64,000 bases of DNA from Mesorhizobium ciceri WSM4083 (GCF_000519305.1 NZ_JAFG01000005.1:186190-250189), one strand, 5' to 3'. Shown: positions 43,685-55,014, counted from the stretch's first letter. Notes: generated by a model from the sequence alone, not told the origin. Numbers and translations: made by a program.

Positions 43685-45346
43685 TTACTGTACCCAGGAT
43701 TGGGTGATCATCCAGTTGAACTGCCGGTTGAACTTGAAATTGCCCAGACGTTTGCTGACAAAGTCGAGCCGCTTCGGCGTGAAGAGGCCAACGGCAGGTG
43801 CCTTGTCGGTGACTTGCCTGTCGATTTCAGCCCACATTTTGTCGGCGGCTTTCTGGTCGGTGACGCCGAGGTCCAATGCTTTTTGCATCTTGGCGTCGAT
43901 TTCCTTGTCGCAGAAGCCGGCGATGTTGATCGAGGCATCCGAGCCTTCACGGAAGGAGGCGCAGCTGAACAGGATGTTCAGGAAGTCCGAAGCCGCCGGA
44001 TAGTCCTTGTACCACTGGGTGACGGACATCTGCACCTTGTTGTTGGTGTTCTGGATGTAGGTGAACTGGATGTTCGACGAGATCGGCTTGACGTCGGCGA
44101 CATAGCCGATGCTGGTCAGCACGCTCTGCAGATAGACGCCGATGGACCGCGAAATGGCGGTGTCCTCGACGATGATCGTCACCTTCTGGCCCTTGGTGCC
44201 GGAGTCCTCGACGAGCTGCTTTGCCTTGTCGAGGTCGGGAGCCGACCATTTGGCGCCCGGATTCTTGGTGAAGGGGCAATAGTCTTCATGGCCGGGGAAG
44301 TCCGGGGGCAGGACCTGACAGACCGGCGAGGCCAGCACCTTGCCGCCGAACAGCTTGACCAGCGTGTTGCGATCGATCGCATAGGCAACGGCCTGGCGGG
44401 CTTTTTCATTGTCGAAGGGTGCGAGACGGTTGTTCAGCGGCGCGTACCACCAAGCCGAAAGCGGCGAGATGTGCAGCTGGTCCATGGACTTGCTGCCCAG
44501 TTCGCCCAGGCGATCGCTCGGCAGCGCGTCGAACATCCAGTCCGCTTCGCCGTTCTGGATCGCGGTGACGGCTGCCTCTTCGGACAGGCCGAAATCATAT
44601 TGGACGACATCCGGATAGCCGTCCGGCTGGGCTTCTTCGCTCCACTGCTTGAAATTGGGGTTGCGGGAAACCGTCATGCCCTTGTTGGGGTCGAAGGCGG
44701 AGATCATGTAGGCACCGGTGCTGGGAATGGGCTTGGAACCCATGTCTTCGGCGGGCGTGTCCGCCGGCAGGACCACGGCATGCGGCAAGGCGAGCTTGTA
44801 GAGCAGCTCGGCATCCGGCTTGGTGATGTTGATGGTGATGGTGCCGGCGGCTTCGTCGCCGACAACGCCGCCTTCCAGCGTGCAGCTCTTGGTGTCGGCC
44901 AGGCATTTGTCGGCACCGACGATACCGGCATAGAACGTGCCGGAGGTCGGTCCGGAAACCTTGAAGATGCGCTGGAAGGAAGCAACGACGTCCTTCACGC
45001 CAAGATCCTGGCCGCTGGAGAACTTGATGCCCTTGCGCAGCTTGAAGGTGAAGGTCTTACCGTCATTGCTGACCTGCGGCAGGGCCTCGGCCAGATCGGG
45101 GACGATGGTGAAGCCGTCCATGCCCTCGGCTTTGCGGAAGGCCACCAGGCCGTCATAGATCGGCTGGTACATCTGCCAGCCCTGGTCCGTGTAATTGATG
45201 TGCGGATCGAGCGTTCCGGCCGCTGAGCGGGCCAGCAGGCGGATGGTGCCGCCTCGGTGCTCCTTGAGATATTCGGCCTGTGCCGGGGCCAGCCATGTAC
45301 CGGCCAGCAATGCCGCGGCTGTTGCCGCCAGAAGCAGTTTCTTCAT
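43685..45346 (-). CDS. Peptide ABC transporter substrate-binding protein, family 5
   Basis: 553 residues from ATG 45346 (AGGGGA upstream), beginning with a signal peptide (1-24, Ala-Gln-Ala-Glu); the longer frame upstream is rejected. Family 5 marks: Gly-Gly-Thr-Ile-Arg-Leu, Leu-Asp-Pro-His-Ile-Asn, Tyr-Ala-Ile-Asp-Arg-x-x-Leu-Val. Four cysteines in the mature part are unusual for the family. It should capture short peptides or peptide-like compounds for the two permeases that follow. Placed between the peptidases and the transporter. Confidence 0.92.
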   Translation of the reverse strand: MKKLLLAATAAALLAGTWLAPAQAEYLKEHRGGTIRLLARSAAGTLDPHINYTDQGWQMYQPIYDGLVAFRKAEGMDGFTIVPDLAEALPQVSNDGKTFTFKLRKGIKFSSGQDLGVKDVVASFQRIFKVSGPTSGTFYAGIVGADKCLADTKSCTLEGGVVGDEAAGTITINITKPDAELLYKLALPHAVVLPADTPAEDMGSKPIPSTGAYMISAFDPNKGMTVSRNPNFKQWSEEAQPDGYPDVVQYDFGLSEEAAVTAIQNGEADWMFDALPSDRLGELGSKSMDQLHISPLSAWWYAPLNNRLAPFDNEKARQAVAYAIDRNTLVKLFGGKVLASPVCQVLPPDFPGHEDYCPFTKNPGAKWSAPDLDKAKQLVEDSGTKGQKVTIIVEDTAISRSIGVYLQSVLTSIGYVADVKPISSNIQFTYIQNTNNKVQMSVTQWYKDYPAASDFLNILFSCASFREGSDASINIAGFCDKEIDAKMQKALDLGVTDQKAADKMWAEIDRQVTDKAPAVGLFTPKRLDFVSKRLGNFKFNRQFNWMITQSWVQ

Positions 45347-45365
45347 GTCTTCATTCCCCTTTTTT

Positions 45366-46271
45366 TCAATTGTCGTTGTGGTCCAGGAAGTCTCCCACCA
45401 CCCGCATGCACGCATCTTGCTCTTCGACATGCGGCATGTGGCTGGAATGCTCGAATATCTCCCAGCGCGACCCCTTGATGCCGTCCTTGTAGGGCTGCAC
45501 GGTCGCGGGCGTGGCCTCGTCGTGACGTCCGGAGATGATCAGCGTGGGAACATCGATGGCCGGCAGACGGTCGACGATGCTCCAGTTCTTCAACGTTCCG
45601 ATGACGTGGAACTCGTTTGGCCCATTCATCAGATTATAGACGGTCGGATTGCGCACGACCTGGGCGAAACTTTCCGTGACTTCGGGCGGGAAAGGCACGA
45701 CCCGGCAGACATGCCGCTCGTAGAACACCATCGTCGCCGCCTGATACGCCGCATCGTCCGTCGTGCCGGCCTGCTCGTGCCGGGTCAGGGTCTCCTGCAC
45801 ATCCGCAGGCAGATCCGCACGCAACCGGTTGGCCTCTTCGACCCACAGCTTCATGGAAGCCGGTGAGTTGGCTATGGTCAGCGATTTCAGGCCCTGCGGC
45901 CGCGTCACGGCATATTCGGCGCCCAGCATGCCGCCCCAGCTCTGGCCGAGGACGTGGAAGCCTGTCCGAATGCCGAGATGGTCGACCAGGTTTTCAAGCT
46001 CGTCGATGAACAGCCCAGGTGTCCAGAAATCGGCGCCTTTTTCGGGGAGCAAGGTGGAATTGCCGCAGCCCAACTGGTCGTAGTGAATGACGGCGCGATC
46101 CCTGCGCGCAAGAAGCTTGTAGGCGTCGACATAATTGTGGGCGACGCCCGGCCCGCCATGCAGGATCACCACAGGCGCCTTCTCGCCACCGAGTTCGCCA
46201 CTGACCCGATACCAGGTCTCGTAGGCGCCGAAAGCGGCCCGTCCTTCCATGCCGATGATCTCAGATGACAT
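45366..46271 (-). CDS. Proline iminopeptidase-family alpha/beta hydrolase
   Basis: 301 residues from ATG 46271. The His-Gly-Gly-Pro-Gly oxyanion motif and Gly-Gln-Ser-Trp-Gly-Gly nucleophile elbow are those of proline iminopeptidases (family S33), with Asp in Gly-Arg-His-Asp and His in Ser-Ser-His-Met. These enzymes release N-terminal proline or other residues from short peptides. No signal peptide, so it would act on peptides after import. Only 20 bp from the binding-protein gene. Confidence 0.9.
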   Translation of the reverse strand: MSSEIIGMEGRAAFGAYETWYRVSGELGGEKAPVVILHGGPGVAHNYVDAYKLLARRDRAVIHYDQLGCGNSTLLPEKGADFWTPGLFIDELENLVDHLGIRTGFHVLGQSWGGMLGAEYAVTRPQGLKSLTIANSPASMKLWVEEANRLRADLPADVQETLTRHEQAGTTDDAAYQAATMVFYERHVCRVVPFPPEVTESFAQVVRNPTVYNLMNGPNEFHVIGTLKNWSIVDRLPAIDVPTLIISGRHDEATPATVQPYKDGIKGSRWEIFEHSSHMPHVEEQDACMRVVGDFLDHNDN

Positions 46272-46325
46272 CCCAGTTCCCAGTGCGGTTGAAGGCATCT
46301 TGTATTTGTCCGTGACGGCAGGCGC

Positions 46326-47840
46326 CTAACTCATGTTGCGGGTGACCTGCACCCACTCTTCCAGCATCTGCACGCCAAAAGCCGTGGCACCTTGCCTGCC
46401 AAGAGGCCGATCGGTGTCGGTCAGTTCCTTGCTGGCGATGTCGAGATGCACCCACGGGCGATCTTCCGTGAAGTGGCGCAGGAAGGCCGCGGCATAGGGC
46501 GCGTCGCCGTCTTCCATGTCCTTGGCATGATGCCTGAGGTCCGCGAACGGCGATTGCAGACCCTCATCATAGGCCCGGTCGAGCGGCAGCCGCCAGAACC
46601 GCTCGCCGACCGTTTCTCCAGCCGCGATCATCTGTGACGCGATGGCATCGTCGGTGCTGAACAGGCCGGCGAATATCGACCCCAGGCCACGCGTCACCGA
46701 ATAGGTCAGCGTCGCCAGATCGACGATCACCGAAGGGTTGAAGCGCGTGGCCGCATAGTGAAGGCAGTCGGCCAGAAGCAGGCGTCCCTCCGCATCCGTG
46801 TCGAACACTTCCACGGTCTGTCCCGAGGCCGTCGTGATGATGTCGCGCGGTTTGAGAGCGGTGCCGGATGGCATGTTCTCGGCGATGCCGAGAACACCGA
46901 CAACGTGTACCGGACTGCCTTGCCGGGCGAGCGCGATCAGCAGGCCGACCACAGCGGCCGCTCCGCCCATGTCGGCCTTCATGTCGAACATCTGCGCTCC
47001 GCCCTTGATGCAGAGACCGCCGGAATCGAAACAGACGCCCTTGCCGACGAAAGCGAGCGGTTGGGCGGGAGAACCCTTGCCGCGGTAGCGCAGGACGGCG
47101 ACCCGTGGCGGCCGCGCCGAGCCCGACCCGACGGCCAGGAGCGCATTCATGCCGAGCTCTTTCAGTTGCGCGGCATCGAGCATTTCGATGTCGATGCCGG
47201 CTTCACGCAGCGGCTCCAGATGATCATGGAAATTGTCGGGGTGGAGATGGTTCGGCGGCAGGTTGACCAAGGTGCGTGCATATTCGACGCCGTCGGCGAT
47301 TGCATTGATCCGCGCCAGCGCCGCGGTCAGATCCGGGCCGCCGGCCCCGACCAGTTTCACCCGCAAGGTTCGATCCGCCCCCGCGCCTTGCCGCCGGTTG
47401 CGCATGTCGAAACGATAGCGGCGCAGCCGCATGCCAAGCGCGACACGCGCCAGGATTTCGGCGCCGGATAGTTCAACGCCAGCGATGGGGTCCAGGACCA
47501 GGGTAGCCGCGCATTCCCCCTTGCCCTCCAGATGCGCGGCAAGCAGACCGCCGGCGCGCGCCAATGACAGGGTGGTTACGGCTTCGGCTTTGCCCAAGGC
47601 CAGGACGACCACACGCCTGGTCGATACTGCCTGCGGGGCAATAAGATCGATGCAGGTGCCGGATTCGGTCAAGGCGGCCGGGTCGGAGCAGGCACGAGAG
47701 AGAATCCCGCTCATTTCGGCATCCAGGGCGACTGCCCGCGGGCCAAAGCCCGTGTGGGCAGTTTGCAAAATCACGACGACGGAGGTTTCCGCGGAAATCT
47801 CATCCGCGGTCTCGAAGACCGGCGCTGGCGATTGAGGCAT
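46326..47840 (-). CDS. Leucyl aminopeptidase-family (M17) metallopeptidase
   Basis: 504 residues from ATG 47840 (GGAGAG nine bases upstream). The C-terminal catalytic domain has Gly-Lys-Gly-Val-Cys-Phe-Asp-Ser-Gly-Gly, Asp-Met-Lys-x-Asp-Met-Gly-Gly-Ala and Asp-Thr-Asp-Ala-Glu-Gly-Arg-Leu, which together supply the two-zinc site and catalytic Lys/Arg. It removes N-terminal residues from peptides. First gene of the peptide operon, divergent from LysR across 245 bp. The usual Asn of the signature is Asp here, a variation I have seen in other alphaproteobacterial members. Confidence 0.92.
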   Translation of the reverse strand: MPQSPAPVFETADEISAETSVVVILQTAHTGFGPRAVALDAEMSGILSRACSDPAALTESGTCIDLIAPQAVSTRRVVVLALGKAEAVTTLSLARAGGLLAAHLEGKGECAATLVLDPIAGVELSGAEILARVALGMRLRRYRFDMRNRRQGAGADRTLRVKLVGAGGPDLTAALARINAIADGVEYARTLVNLPPNHLHPDNFHDHLEPLREAGIDIEMLDAAQLKELGMNALLAVGSGSARPPRVAVLRYRGKGSPAQPLAFVGKGVCFDSGGLCIKGGAQMFDMKADMGGAAAVVGLLIALARQGSPVHVVGVLGIAENMPSGTALKPRDIITTASGQTVEVFDTDAEGRLLLADCLHYAATRFNPSVIVDLATLTYSVTRGLGSIFAGLFSTDDAIASQMIAAGETVGERFWRLPLDRAYDEGLQSPFADLRHHAKDMEDGDAPYAAAFLRHFTEDRPWVHLDIASKELTDTDRPLGRQGATAFGVQMLEEWVQVTRNMS

Positions 47841-48085
47841 AGGCTGGCGCTCTCCAATTGCGGCAATACCAGCCGGGTAGCGAGCAACGCTTCGCTCATC
47901 CCGGTGGAGACTGGTCAAGCCGGTCTCCGCCGTTCGTGGTACAGTGCCGGTTCCCAAACAGTCGCTTTCTTGAGACGACTTAATTGCTCTTCTCTTCTGG
48001 GTATTCCCTAACGGGGCAGGCGATCAAACGCGAATTCTGCCCATGTCGATTGACAAAAACTCAACTGACAATTCATGATCGGCCA
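47841..48085. promoter_or_regulatory. Divergent control region between the peptide operon and LysR
   Basis: 245 bp. On the plus strand a consensus TTGACA (48050-48055) and CATGAT (48074-48079), 18 bases apart, would start transcription at or next to the LysR ATG. The LysR protein probably binds here to control both directions; no single T-N11-A box stands out. Confidence 0.45.
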
Positions 48086-48988
48086 ATGGCCCTTCCCTCA
48101 CTCAATGGCATGCGCGCTTTCGAGGCCGCCGCTCGCCTCGGCAGCGTCAAGGACGCGGCGGAAGAACTGCATCTGACACCCTCGGCTGTCAGCCGCCACA
48201 TCCGCGCGCTTGAACGAAATCTCGGCCAGGACCTGTTCGAACGCGGGTTTCGCCAGATAACCCCAACCATAAGGGGCTCCTACTATGCGCGCAGCCTCTC
48301 GGAGGCGTTCGAAGCCATCTGGCGTGCCACCGATGACGTCAGCCTCTCCGAGGGGTCGCGCCACGGCAAGATCCAACGTGTGCGGGTCTTGTGCGTGCCC
48401 ACCGTTCTGAACCTTTGGCTGGCGGATCGGTTGCCGAACTTTCGCCGGTTGCATCCGTCGGTGGATCTGGAGATCTCCACTTCAGGCAAGCGCGCCAACT
48501 TCGATTTGGCCATTGTCGACGAGTTTGTCTACAAGGCCGGCCCGGCTTTGACGTTGCTGATCCCGCTGCTTTTGACGCCGGTCTGTGCGCCTTCGCTTTT
48601 GGAGGGGCCTGTGCCGCTGCGATCGCCGGCCGATCTGGTCAATCATCATCTGATCCATGAATGCGAAACCATGAGATGGAAGCGTTGGCTGGAGCAGGAA
48701 GGGGTTCTGGAAACGACGCCAAAATCCAGCACAACACTGGACGATTGCACCCTGATCATGCGCGAAGCGATCAATGGCGCTGGAATAGCGCTTGCGGACA
48801 CGATCATGGCGCAAGATTTTCTGCAGCAAGGCAAACTGGTCGCGCCGTTCCGTGCCCGCCACACCTATCCGGCCGGCATTTACCTGCATCAGCGTCGCAG
48901 CATCGGCAACAAACCAGGCACCGGCCTGTTTCAGGATTGGCTGCTCGCCGAAGTCGCGGACCACAAGCAGGTGATGGCCATCGCTTAG
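48086..48988 (+). CDS. LysR-family transcriptional regulator (GcvA-like)
   Basis: 300 residues from ATG 48086. Helix-turn-helix at about 5-60: Phe-Glu-Ala-Ala-Ala-Arg, His-Leu-Thr-Pro-Ser-Ala-Val-Ser-Arg-His-Ile and Leu-Phe-Glu-Arg-Gly. An effector-binding domain follows. Opening Met-Ala-Leu-Pro-Ser-Leu-Asn-Gly-Met is typical of the GcvA branch. Its position divergent from the peptide-use operon makes it the likely activator. The effector could be a peptide or amino acid; that is inference. Ribosome site weak, possibly leaderless. Confidence 0.9.
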   Translation: MALPSLNGMRAFEAAARLGSVKDAAEELHLTPSAVSRHIRALERNLGQDLFERGFRQITPTIRGSYYARSLSEAFEAIWRATDDVSLSEGSRHGKIQRVRVLCVPTVLNLWLADRLPNFRRLHPSVDLEISTSGKRANFDLAIVDEFVYKAGPALTLLIPLLLTPVCAPSLLEGPVPLRSPADLVNHHLIHECETMRWKRWLEQEGVLETTPKSSTTLDDCTLIMREAINGAGIALADTIMAQDFLQQGKLVAPFRARHTYPAGIYLHQRRSIGNKPGTGLFQDWLLAEVADHKQVMAIA

Positions 48989-49213
48989 ATGGCGCCCTAC
49001 CGTTTCAGATTGGAATCCCAGCGTCGAACTTCGAATCATCCGTGCCGGGTTCAGCGATGACCCACCATCGCCTTGCAGCGATAATCGCAGTTCTCATTGA
49101 ATATCTTTAAGGCCAAAGCCGGCAAATAGGCTGCTTGTCGGTTCCCCTGCGGCAGGCTTAACCTGCACGCGGCCAACGCGTGAGGGCGCGTGCTGCAAAA
49201 GGGGAACATTGCA

Positions 49214-50671
49214 ATGACGATACAGGGTGCTTCACCTGATCTGTACAACGAGGATCTGGCTCCGGCCAAAGTTCGAAACTGGGGACCATTCTCGATCTTC
49301 AACGTCTGGACGTCGGACGTCCACAGCCTTTGGGGCTACTATCTTGCCGCCAGTCTGTTCCTGTTTTGCGGCGGCTTCGTCAATTTCATCATCGCCATAG
49401 GCATCGGCTCGCTGATCATCTACGCGCTGATGAACATGGTCGGCTATGCCGGCGTGAAGACGGGCGTGCCCTACCCCGTGCTAGCCCGCGCCTCCTTCGG
49501 CATCTGGGGCGCCAACATACCGGCACTGGTGCGCGCCATCGTCGCCTGCTTCTGGTACGGCGCGCAGACGGCCGCCGCCTCGGGCGCGATCGTGGCGCTG
49601 CTGATCCGCACGCAATGGTTCGCCGATTTCAACGCCAACACGCATTTCCTCGGCCATACCGGCCTGGAGGTGATCTGCTTCGTGGTCATCTGGGGGCTGC
49701 AATTGCTGATCATCCAGAACGGCATGGAAACGGTGCGCCGCTTCCAGGACTGGGCCGGCCCCGCGGTGTGGGTGATGATGCTGATCCTGGCGATCTATCT
49801 CTGCGTCAAATCCGGGAGATTTGCCTTCACCAGCGATATCCCGATGGACGTGTTGCTGGACAAGACGAAGGACGCGGGCGTGCCCGGCACGCCCGGCTCG
49901 TGGACCTCGCTGTTTGCGGTGGCGGCGATTTGGGTCACCTATTTCTCGGCGCTCTATCTCAATTTCTGCGATTTCGCCCGTTACGCGCCGGACAAGGCAT
50001 CGCTGCGCAAGGGCAACATTTGGGGCCTGCCGATCAACCTCATCCTGTTTTCGCTGGTCGCCGGCGTCACCACCATTGCCGCCTTCGACGTCTATGGCGA
50101 AGTGCTGCTGCATCCCGACCAGATCTCGGCGAAATTCGACAGCTGGTTCCTGGCAGCGCTCGCAGCCTTGACCTTTGCCGTGGCGACCCTCGGCATCAAC
50201 GTGGTGGCAAACTTCGTCTCGCCGGCCTTCGACTTCTCCAACGTCTTCCCCAGGCAGATCGACTTCAAGAAGGGCGGCTATATCGCGGCCGTGATCGCCC
50301 TGCTGCTCTATCCCTTCGCGCCGTGGGAAGGCAGTGCCGCTTCCTTCGTCAACATCATCGGCGCGACGATGGGGCCGATTTTCGGGGTGATGATGGTCGA
50401 CTACTACCTGATCCGGAAGGGTGAGGTCGACGTCGAGGCGCTTTACCGCGAAGACGGCGAGTTCCGTTTCCAGGGCGGCTGGCACGTCAACGCCTTCATC
50501 GCCGCAGGCATCGGCGCCATCTTCTCGTCGATCCTGCCGAACTTCACCAACTGGCTGCCGTCCTGGTGGGGTGTCTATGGCTGGTTCTTCGGCGTGGCGA
50601 TCGCCGGCATCATCTACTACGTGCTGCGCACCGCCGCTTTGGGCGCCGGCGCCAGGACCGCGAAAGCCTGA
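49214..50671 (+). CDS. NCS1-family nucleobase:cation symporter
   Basis: 485 residues from ATG 49214, with AGGGGA upstream. Twelve predicted membrane helices. N-terminal Tyr-Asn-Glu-Asp-Leu-Ala-Pro and Trp-Gly-Pro-Phe-Ser-Ile-Phe-Asn-Val-Trp mark NCS1 (cytosine, uracil, allantoin or thiamine-type permeases), with Asn-Phe-Cys-Asp-Phe-Ala-Arg-Tyr and Asn-Phe-Val-Ser-Pro-Ala-Phe-Asp later. Imports a nucleobase or related compound with a cation. The substrate is not clear, and no purine or pyrimidine degradation genes are adjacent. Separate from the LysR gene by 225 bp. Confidence 0.9.
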   Translation: MTIQGASPDLYNEDLAPAKVRNWGPFSIFNVWTSDVHSLWGYYLAASLFLFCGGFVNFIIAIGIGSLIIYALMNMVGYAGVKTGVPYPVLARASFGIWGANIPALVRAIVACFWYGAQTAAASGAIVALLIRTQWFADFNANTHFLGHTGLEVICFVVIWGLQLLIIQNGMETVRRFQDWAGPAVWVMMLILAIYLCVKSGRFAFTSDIPMDVLLDKTKDAGVPGTPGSWTSLFAVAAIWVTYFSALYLNFCDFARYAPDKASLRKGNIWGLPINLILFSLVAGVTTIAAFDVYGEVLLHPDQISAKFDSWFLAALAALTFAVATLGINVVANFVSPAFDFSNVFPRQIDFKKGGYIAAVIALLLYPFAPWEGSAASFVNIIGATMGPIFGVMMVDYYLIRKGEVDVEALYREDGEFRFQGGWHVNAFIAAGIGAIFSSILPNFTNWLPSWWGVYGWFFGVAIAGIIYYVLRTAALGAGARTAKA

Positions 50672-50680
50672 CAAGGTGAA

Positions 50681-50704
50681 TTGGGGCGGCGAGAGCCGCC
50701 CCAA
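50681..50704. terminator. Hairpin between convergent NCS1 and DUF1697 genes
   Basis: 10-bp perfect stem (50681-50690 with 50695-50704), GAGA tetraloop. It can serve both strands; T-runs are short. Confidence 0.7.
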
Positions 50705-50707
50705 AAC

Positions 50708-51244
50708 CTACCCGAGCATCTCGGCCAATCTGCGCACTGTGTTCCAGTTGCGCGACGTGCCCGTGCCCATGCGCTTGTGATTCATCGCCGCAAGCAGCCG
50801 CGAGCTTGGCCTCTCGCGTGAAAATACGACCCAGATGTCGCCGCCGACCGAAGTCACTTTTTCATCCTCGCCGGCATAGGCTCGGAGCCCCTTCACAGCC
50901 TCCACGGGCGCAGGCTTGCGCATCACCCGTACGGCCACCTGATCGCCTGCTTTAGCCGAATCGACCGGGAAGGGATTGCCGGCGGCAAGCTTCAGCCAGT
51001 CCTCGGAATCACGCACGATGATATCGACATGGCGGCCGAAGGTCTTTTCGAAGGCTGTTTCCAGCCGCTGTTCGAGGTCGCCGATATCAGTTGCCGGCGC
51101 CTCGAAGACCAGATTGCCGGTCGCTACCAGCGTGCGCGAATTCTTCAGCCCGAGATCTTCCGCCAGGGCCTTGAGATCGGCCATGACGACCCGGCGACCC
51201 TCGCCCAGGATGATGCTGTAGAGCAATGCGACATAGGTCTGCAT
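50708..51244 (-). CDS. DUF1697 protein
   Basis: 178 residues with the DUF1697 pattern: an early Tyr-Val-Ala-Leu-Leu-Tyr-Ser-Ile, Thr-Leu-Val-Ala-Thr-Gly-Asn-Leu-Val-Phe, Asp-Ile-Ile-Val-Arg and a C-terminal Arg-Asn-Trp-Asn-Thr-Val-Arg-Arg-Leu. Function unknown; structures show two related alpha/beta units. It starts 12 bp after pyrG, so it probably shares its message. Confidence 0.88.
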   Translation of the reverse strand: MQTYVALLYSIILGEGRRVVMADLKALAEDLGLKNSRTLVATGNLVFEAPATDIGDLEQRLETAFEKTFGRHVDIIVRDSEDWLKLAAGNPFPVDSAKAGDQVAVRVMRKPAPVEAVKGLRAYAGEDEKVTSVGGDIWVVFSRERPSSRLLAAMNHKRMGTGTSRNWNTVRRLAEMLG

Positions 51245-51256
51245 GGCTCGACCGGT

Positions 51257-52897
<1,641 letters not shown>

Positions 52898-52987
52898 TTA
52901 ACGCGGCCGGATTGATTCCGCCAGAGAAAAAACCGCCGCGAAGCTTTTTTCCCAAGAAGGCGCTTGGATCGTGAACAAGGCAAAACA

Positions 52988-53012
52988 AAAGGGCCGGCTG
53001 AGCCGGCCCTTT
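52988..53012 (-). terminator. Intrinsic terminator after the second L,D-transpeptidase
   Basis: 10-bp stem (52988-52997 with 53003-53012), 5-base loop; minus-strand tail reads TTTTGTTTT. Confidence 0.85.
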
Positions 53013-53031
53013 CGGCAGGATGACGAAAACG

Positions 53032-54162
53032 TCAGATGATGACGACCTTGGTCCCAACCCTGACGCGGCTGTAAAGGTCCATGACGTGCTCGTTGATCAT
53101 GCGGAAGCAACCATTCGAAGCGCTGGTTCCGATCGACTGCGGCGCAATGGTGCCGTGGATGCGCAGATGCGTGTCCTTCTTGCCGTCATAGAGATAGATG
53201 GCGCGCGCGCCGAGCGGATTCTGGCCACCGCCGGGCATACCGTCCTTATACTGGCCGTAATGCTTCGGCTCGCGCTTCTGCATGTCCAGCGTCGGGATCC
53301 AGCGCGGCCATTCCTGCTTGTCGCCGACTGCAACCGTGCCCTTGAACTGCAGGCCGTCGCGGCCGACCGCGATGGCGTAGCGGCGCGCCGTAGAGGACGA
53401 TTCGACGAGGTAAAGGCGGCGCGCGCTGGTGTCGATAACGATGGTGCCGGCAGCGTAACCGCTGAATTCCACGTCCTGCGGCACGAATTCCGGCTTCACC
53501 TTGAACTGCTTCTTGGCTTCCCTCTTGGCGAGAGCCTGGTCGAGAGCCCGTGTCTCGGGAAGATATGAAATCGACGAAGAGGAAGAGCTACCGCCGAAGA
53601 GACCGGCGAACAAACCGCCGCTGCTCGGCTGCTTCTGGCCGATGACCTCGCTGCGCAGCTCGCCATTGTTGCCCGTCAGGGCGATGTTCATCGCCTCTGC
53701 CGGAAGCGGCTCGGCCGACTGGATCGGCGCGATCGGTTCGATCGGCTCGATGATCTTGGCAACCAGCTTCTTGGCCGGCTTGGCATCGGCCACCTGGGTG
53801 GTTGCCTGCGCGCTCTTACCCTTCTTGGCCAGGAACGCCTGCCGTTCAGCGTCGGCCTTGGCCTTGGCCGCCTCGCGCATCGCCAGTTTCCTGGCTTCGA
53901 GCGCCTTGGCTTTGGCGGCTTCCTTGTCGGCAACGATCTTGGCCTCGATCTTCTTGATCTGGGCGAGGTCGTCGGGCGTCGGGTTTTTCTTCTTCTTGAG
54001 AAGCTTCAATTGCGACGCATCACTCTTGACGGCGACGTTGATGGCAGAAGTTGTTTCAGCCGAAGGCTGTGCGGCCATATTTGCCGGCACGCCGGCGAAG
54101 GCTGGGGAACTCATGCCGAGTGCGGCGCAAAGTCCCAGGAAAATGAAGCTGCGAAGCTGCAT
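53032..54162 (-). CDS. L,D-transpeptidase, ErfK/YbiS type
   Basis: 376 residues: signal peptide (1-23), a long Lys/Ala-rich probably coiled-coil region (about 50-125), a Ser-rich stretch near 200 and a C-terminal YkuD domain. The active site reads Ile-His-Gly-Thr...Ser-Asn-Gly-Cys352-Phe-Arg, intact. It acts on peptidoglycan tetrapeptides in the periplasm, forming 3-3 links or anchoring proteins. It differs in domain plan from the larger YcbB-like enzyme at 15644 and lacks a peptidoglycan-binding module. Sits between pyrG and secG on the same strand with its own terminator. Confidence 0.9.
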   Translation of the reverse strand: MQLRSFIFLGLCAALGMSSPAFAGVPANMAAQPSAETTSAINVAVKSDASQLKLLKKKKNPTPDDLAQIKKIEAKIVADKEAAKAKALEARKLAMREAAKAKADAERQAFLAKKGKSAQATTQVADAKPAKKLVAKIIEPIEPIAPIQSAEPLPAEAMNIALTGNNGELRSEVIGQKQPSSGGLFAGLFGGSSSSSSISYLPETRALDQALAKREAKKQFKVKPEFVPQDVEFSGYAAGTIVIDTSARRLYLVESSSTARRYAIAVGRDGLQFKGTVAVGDKQEWPRWIPTLDMQKREPKHYGQYKDGMPGGGQNPLGARAIYLYDGKKDTHLRIHGTIAPQSIGTSASNGCFRMINEHVMDLYSRVRVGTKVVII

Positions 54163-54373
54163 GGCGAAGATCCGATCGTTCTATGCTTGTTGCCCACGGC
54201 GTCGCCCAGCGCCCCCCAAGGGCGCCGGAAATGCCGCGCGCAATCTATAGTCGAATAAGCGCGGCTGCCTCAAGCGCGAGGCCCCGCCTCACCCAGTCGA
54301 ATCTTCGTGATCTTGCTGCATTTGCCGCGACTGTGTTCAAACGACCACAGATCGCTGCCTCAGGCGCTGAAGA

Positions 54374-54844
54374 CTACTGGTTCGGGACCTGTGGGGTCGT
54401 CGGCGCGGCAGGAGCGGCGCCATTGGTTGCCGGCGGCGTCGAACCGCTGGCAGGCGCCGTGGCCGGGGCAGTCGCCGGAGCCGCGGCGTCGTTGCCGGAA
54501 GGCGGCGTCGGCGTGGTGCTGCCGGCGGGCGCCGGGGCGGTCGTGCCGGGCAATTGGTTGAGCACGCCTTTGCCTGCGCCGTCCGATGTCGCCGGCACGC
54601 GGTCGAGGATATCGATCGGCTTCTCGCCGTAGCGGGCGACGATCGACAGTGTCAGTGACGTGGCGAAGAAAGCGGCCGCCAGGATCGCCGTCGCACGCGT
54701 CAGCGCATTGGCGGCACCACGCGCGGTCATGAAGCCGGATCCGCCACCGATGCCGAGGCCACCGCCTTCGGAACGCTGCAGCAGCACCACGCCGACAAGG
54801 GCGAGCACGACCATGAGATGGATGACGATCAGTACGGTTTCCAT
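54374..54844 (-). CDS. secG: Preprotein translocase subunit SecG
   Basis: 156 residues: two membrane helices (about 2-20 and 52-72) with Val-Val-Leu-Leu-Gln-Arg-Ser-Glu-Gly-Gly-Gly-Leu-Gly between, the standard SecG core, followed by an 80-residue Ala/Pro/Thr-rich tail. Long disordered tails are known in alphaproteobacterial SecG. It joins SecYE in the inner membrane and aids SecA-driven export. Gene order with tpiA upstream and pyrG nearby is typical of the order. Confidence 0.93.
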   Translation of the reverse strand: METVLIVIHLMVVLALVGVVLLQRSEGGGLGIGGGSGFMTARGAANALTRATAILAAAFFATSLTLSIVARYGEKPIDILDRVPATSDGAGKGVLNQLPGTTAPAPAGSTTPTPPSGNDAAAPATAPATAPASGSTPPATNGAAPAAPTTPQVPNQ

Positions 54845-55014
54845 AGTTTATCCTGGCAAGGCCTTGCCCGGCCGCGGACACGACCGGTGAATTGGAGGCG
54901 GCTCAATACAATGCTTTGACGGCATTTCCAAGCCCGTGGCCGGAATATGGGAAGCAACCCGTCCTTTGCAACGATTTCGTGCACCGGAAGCCCTGTCCGG
55001 CGCAGCGAATGTCT

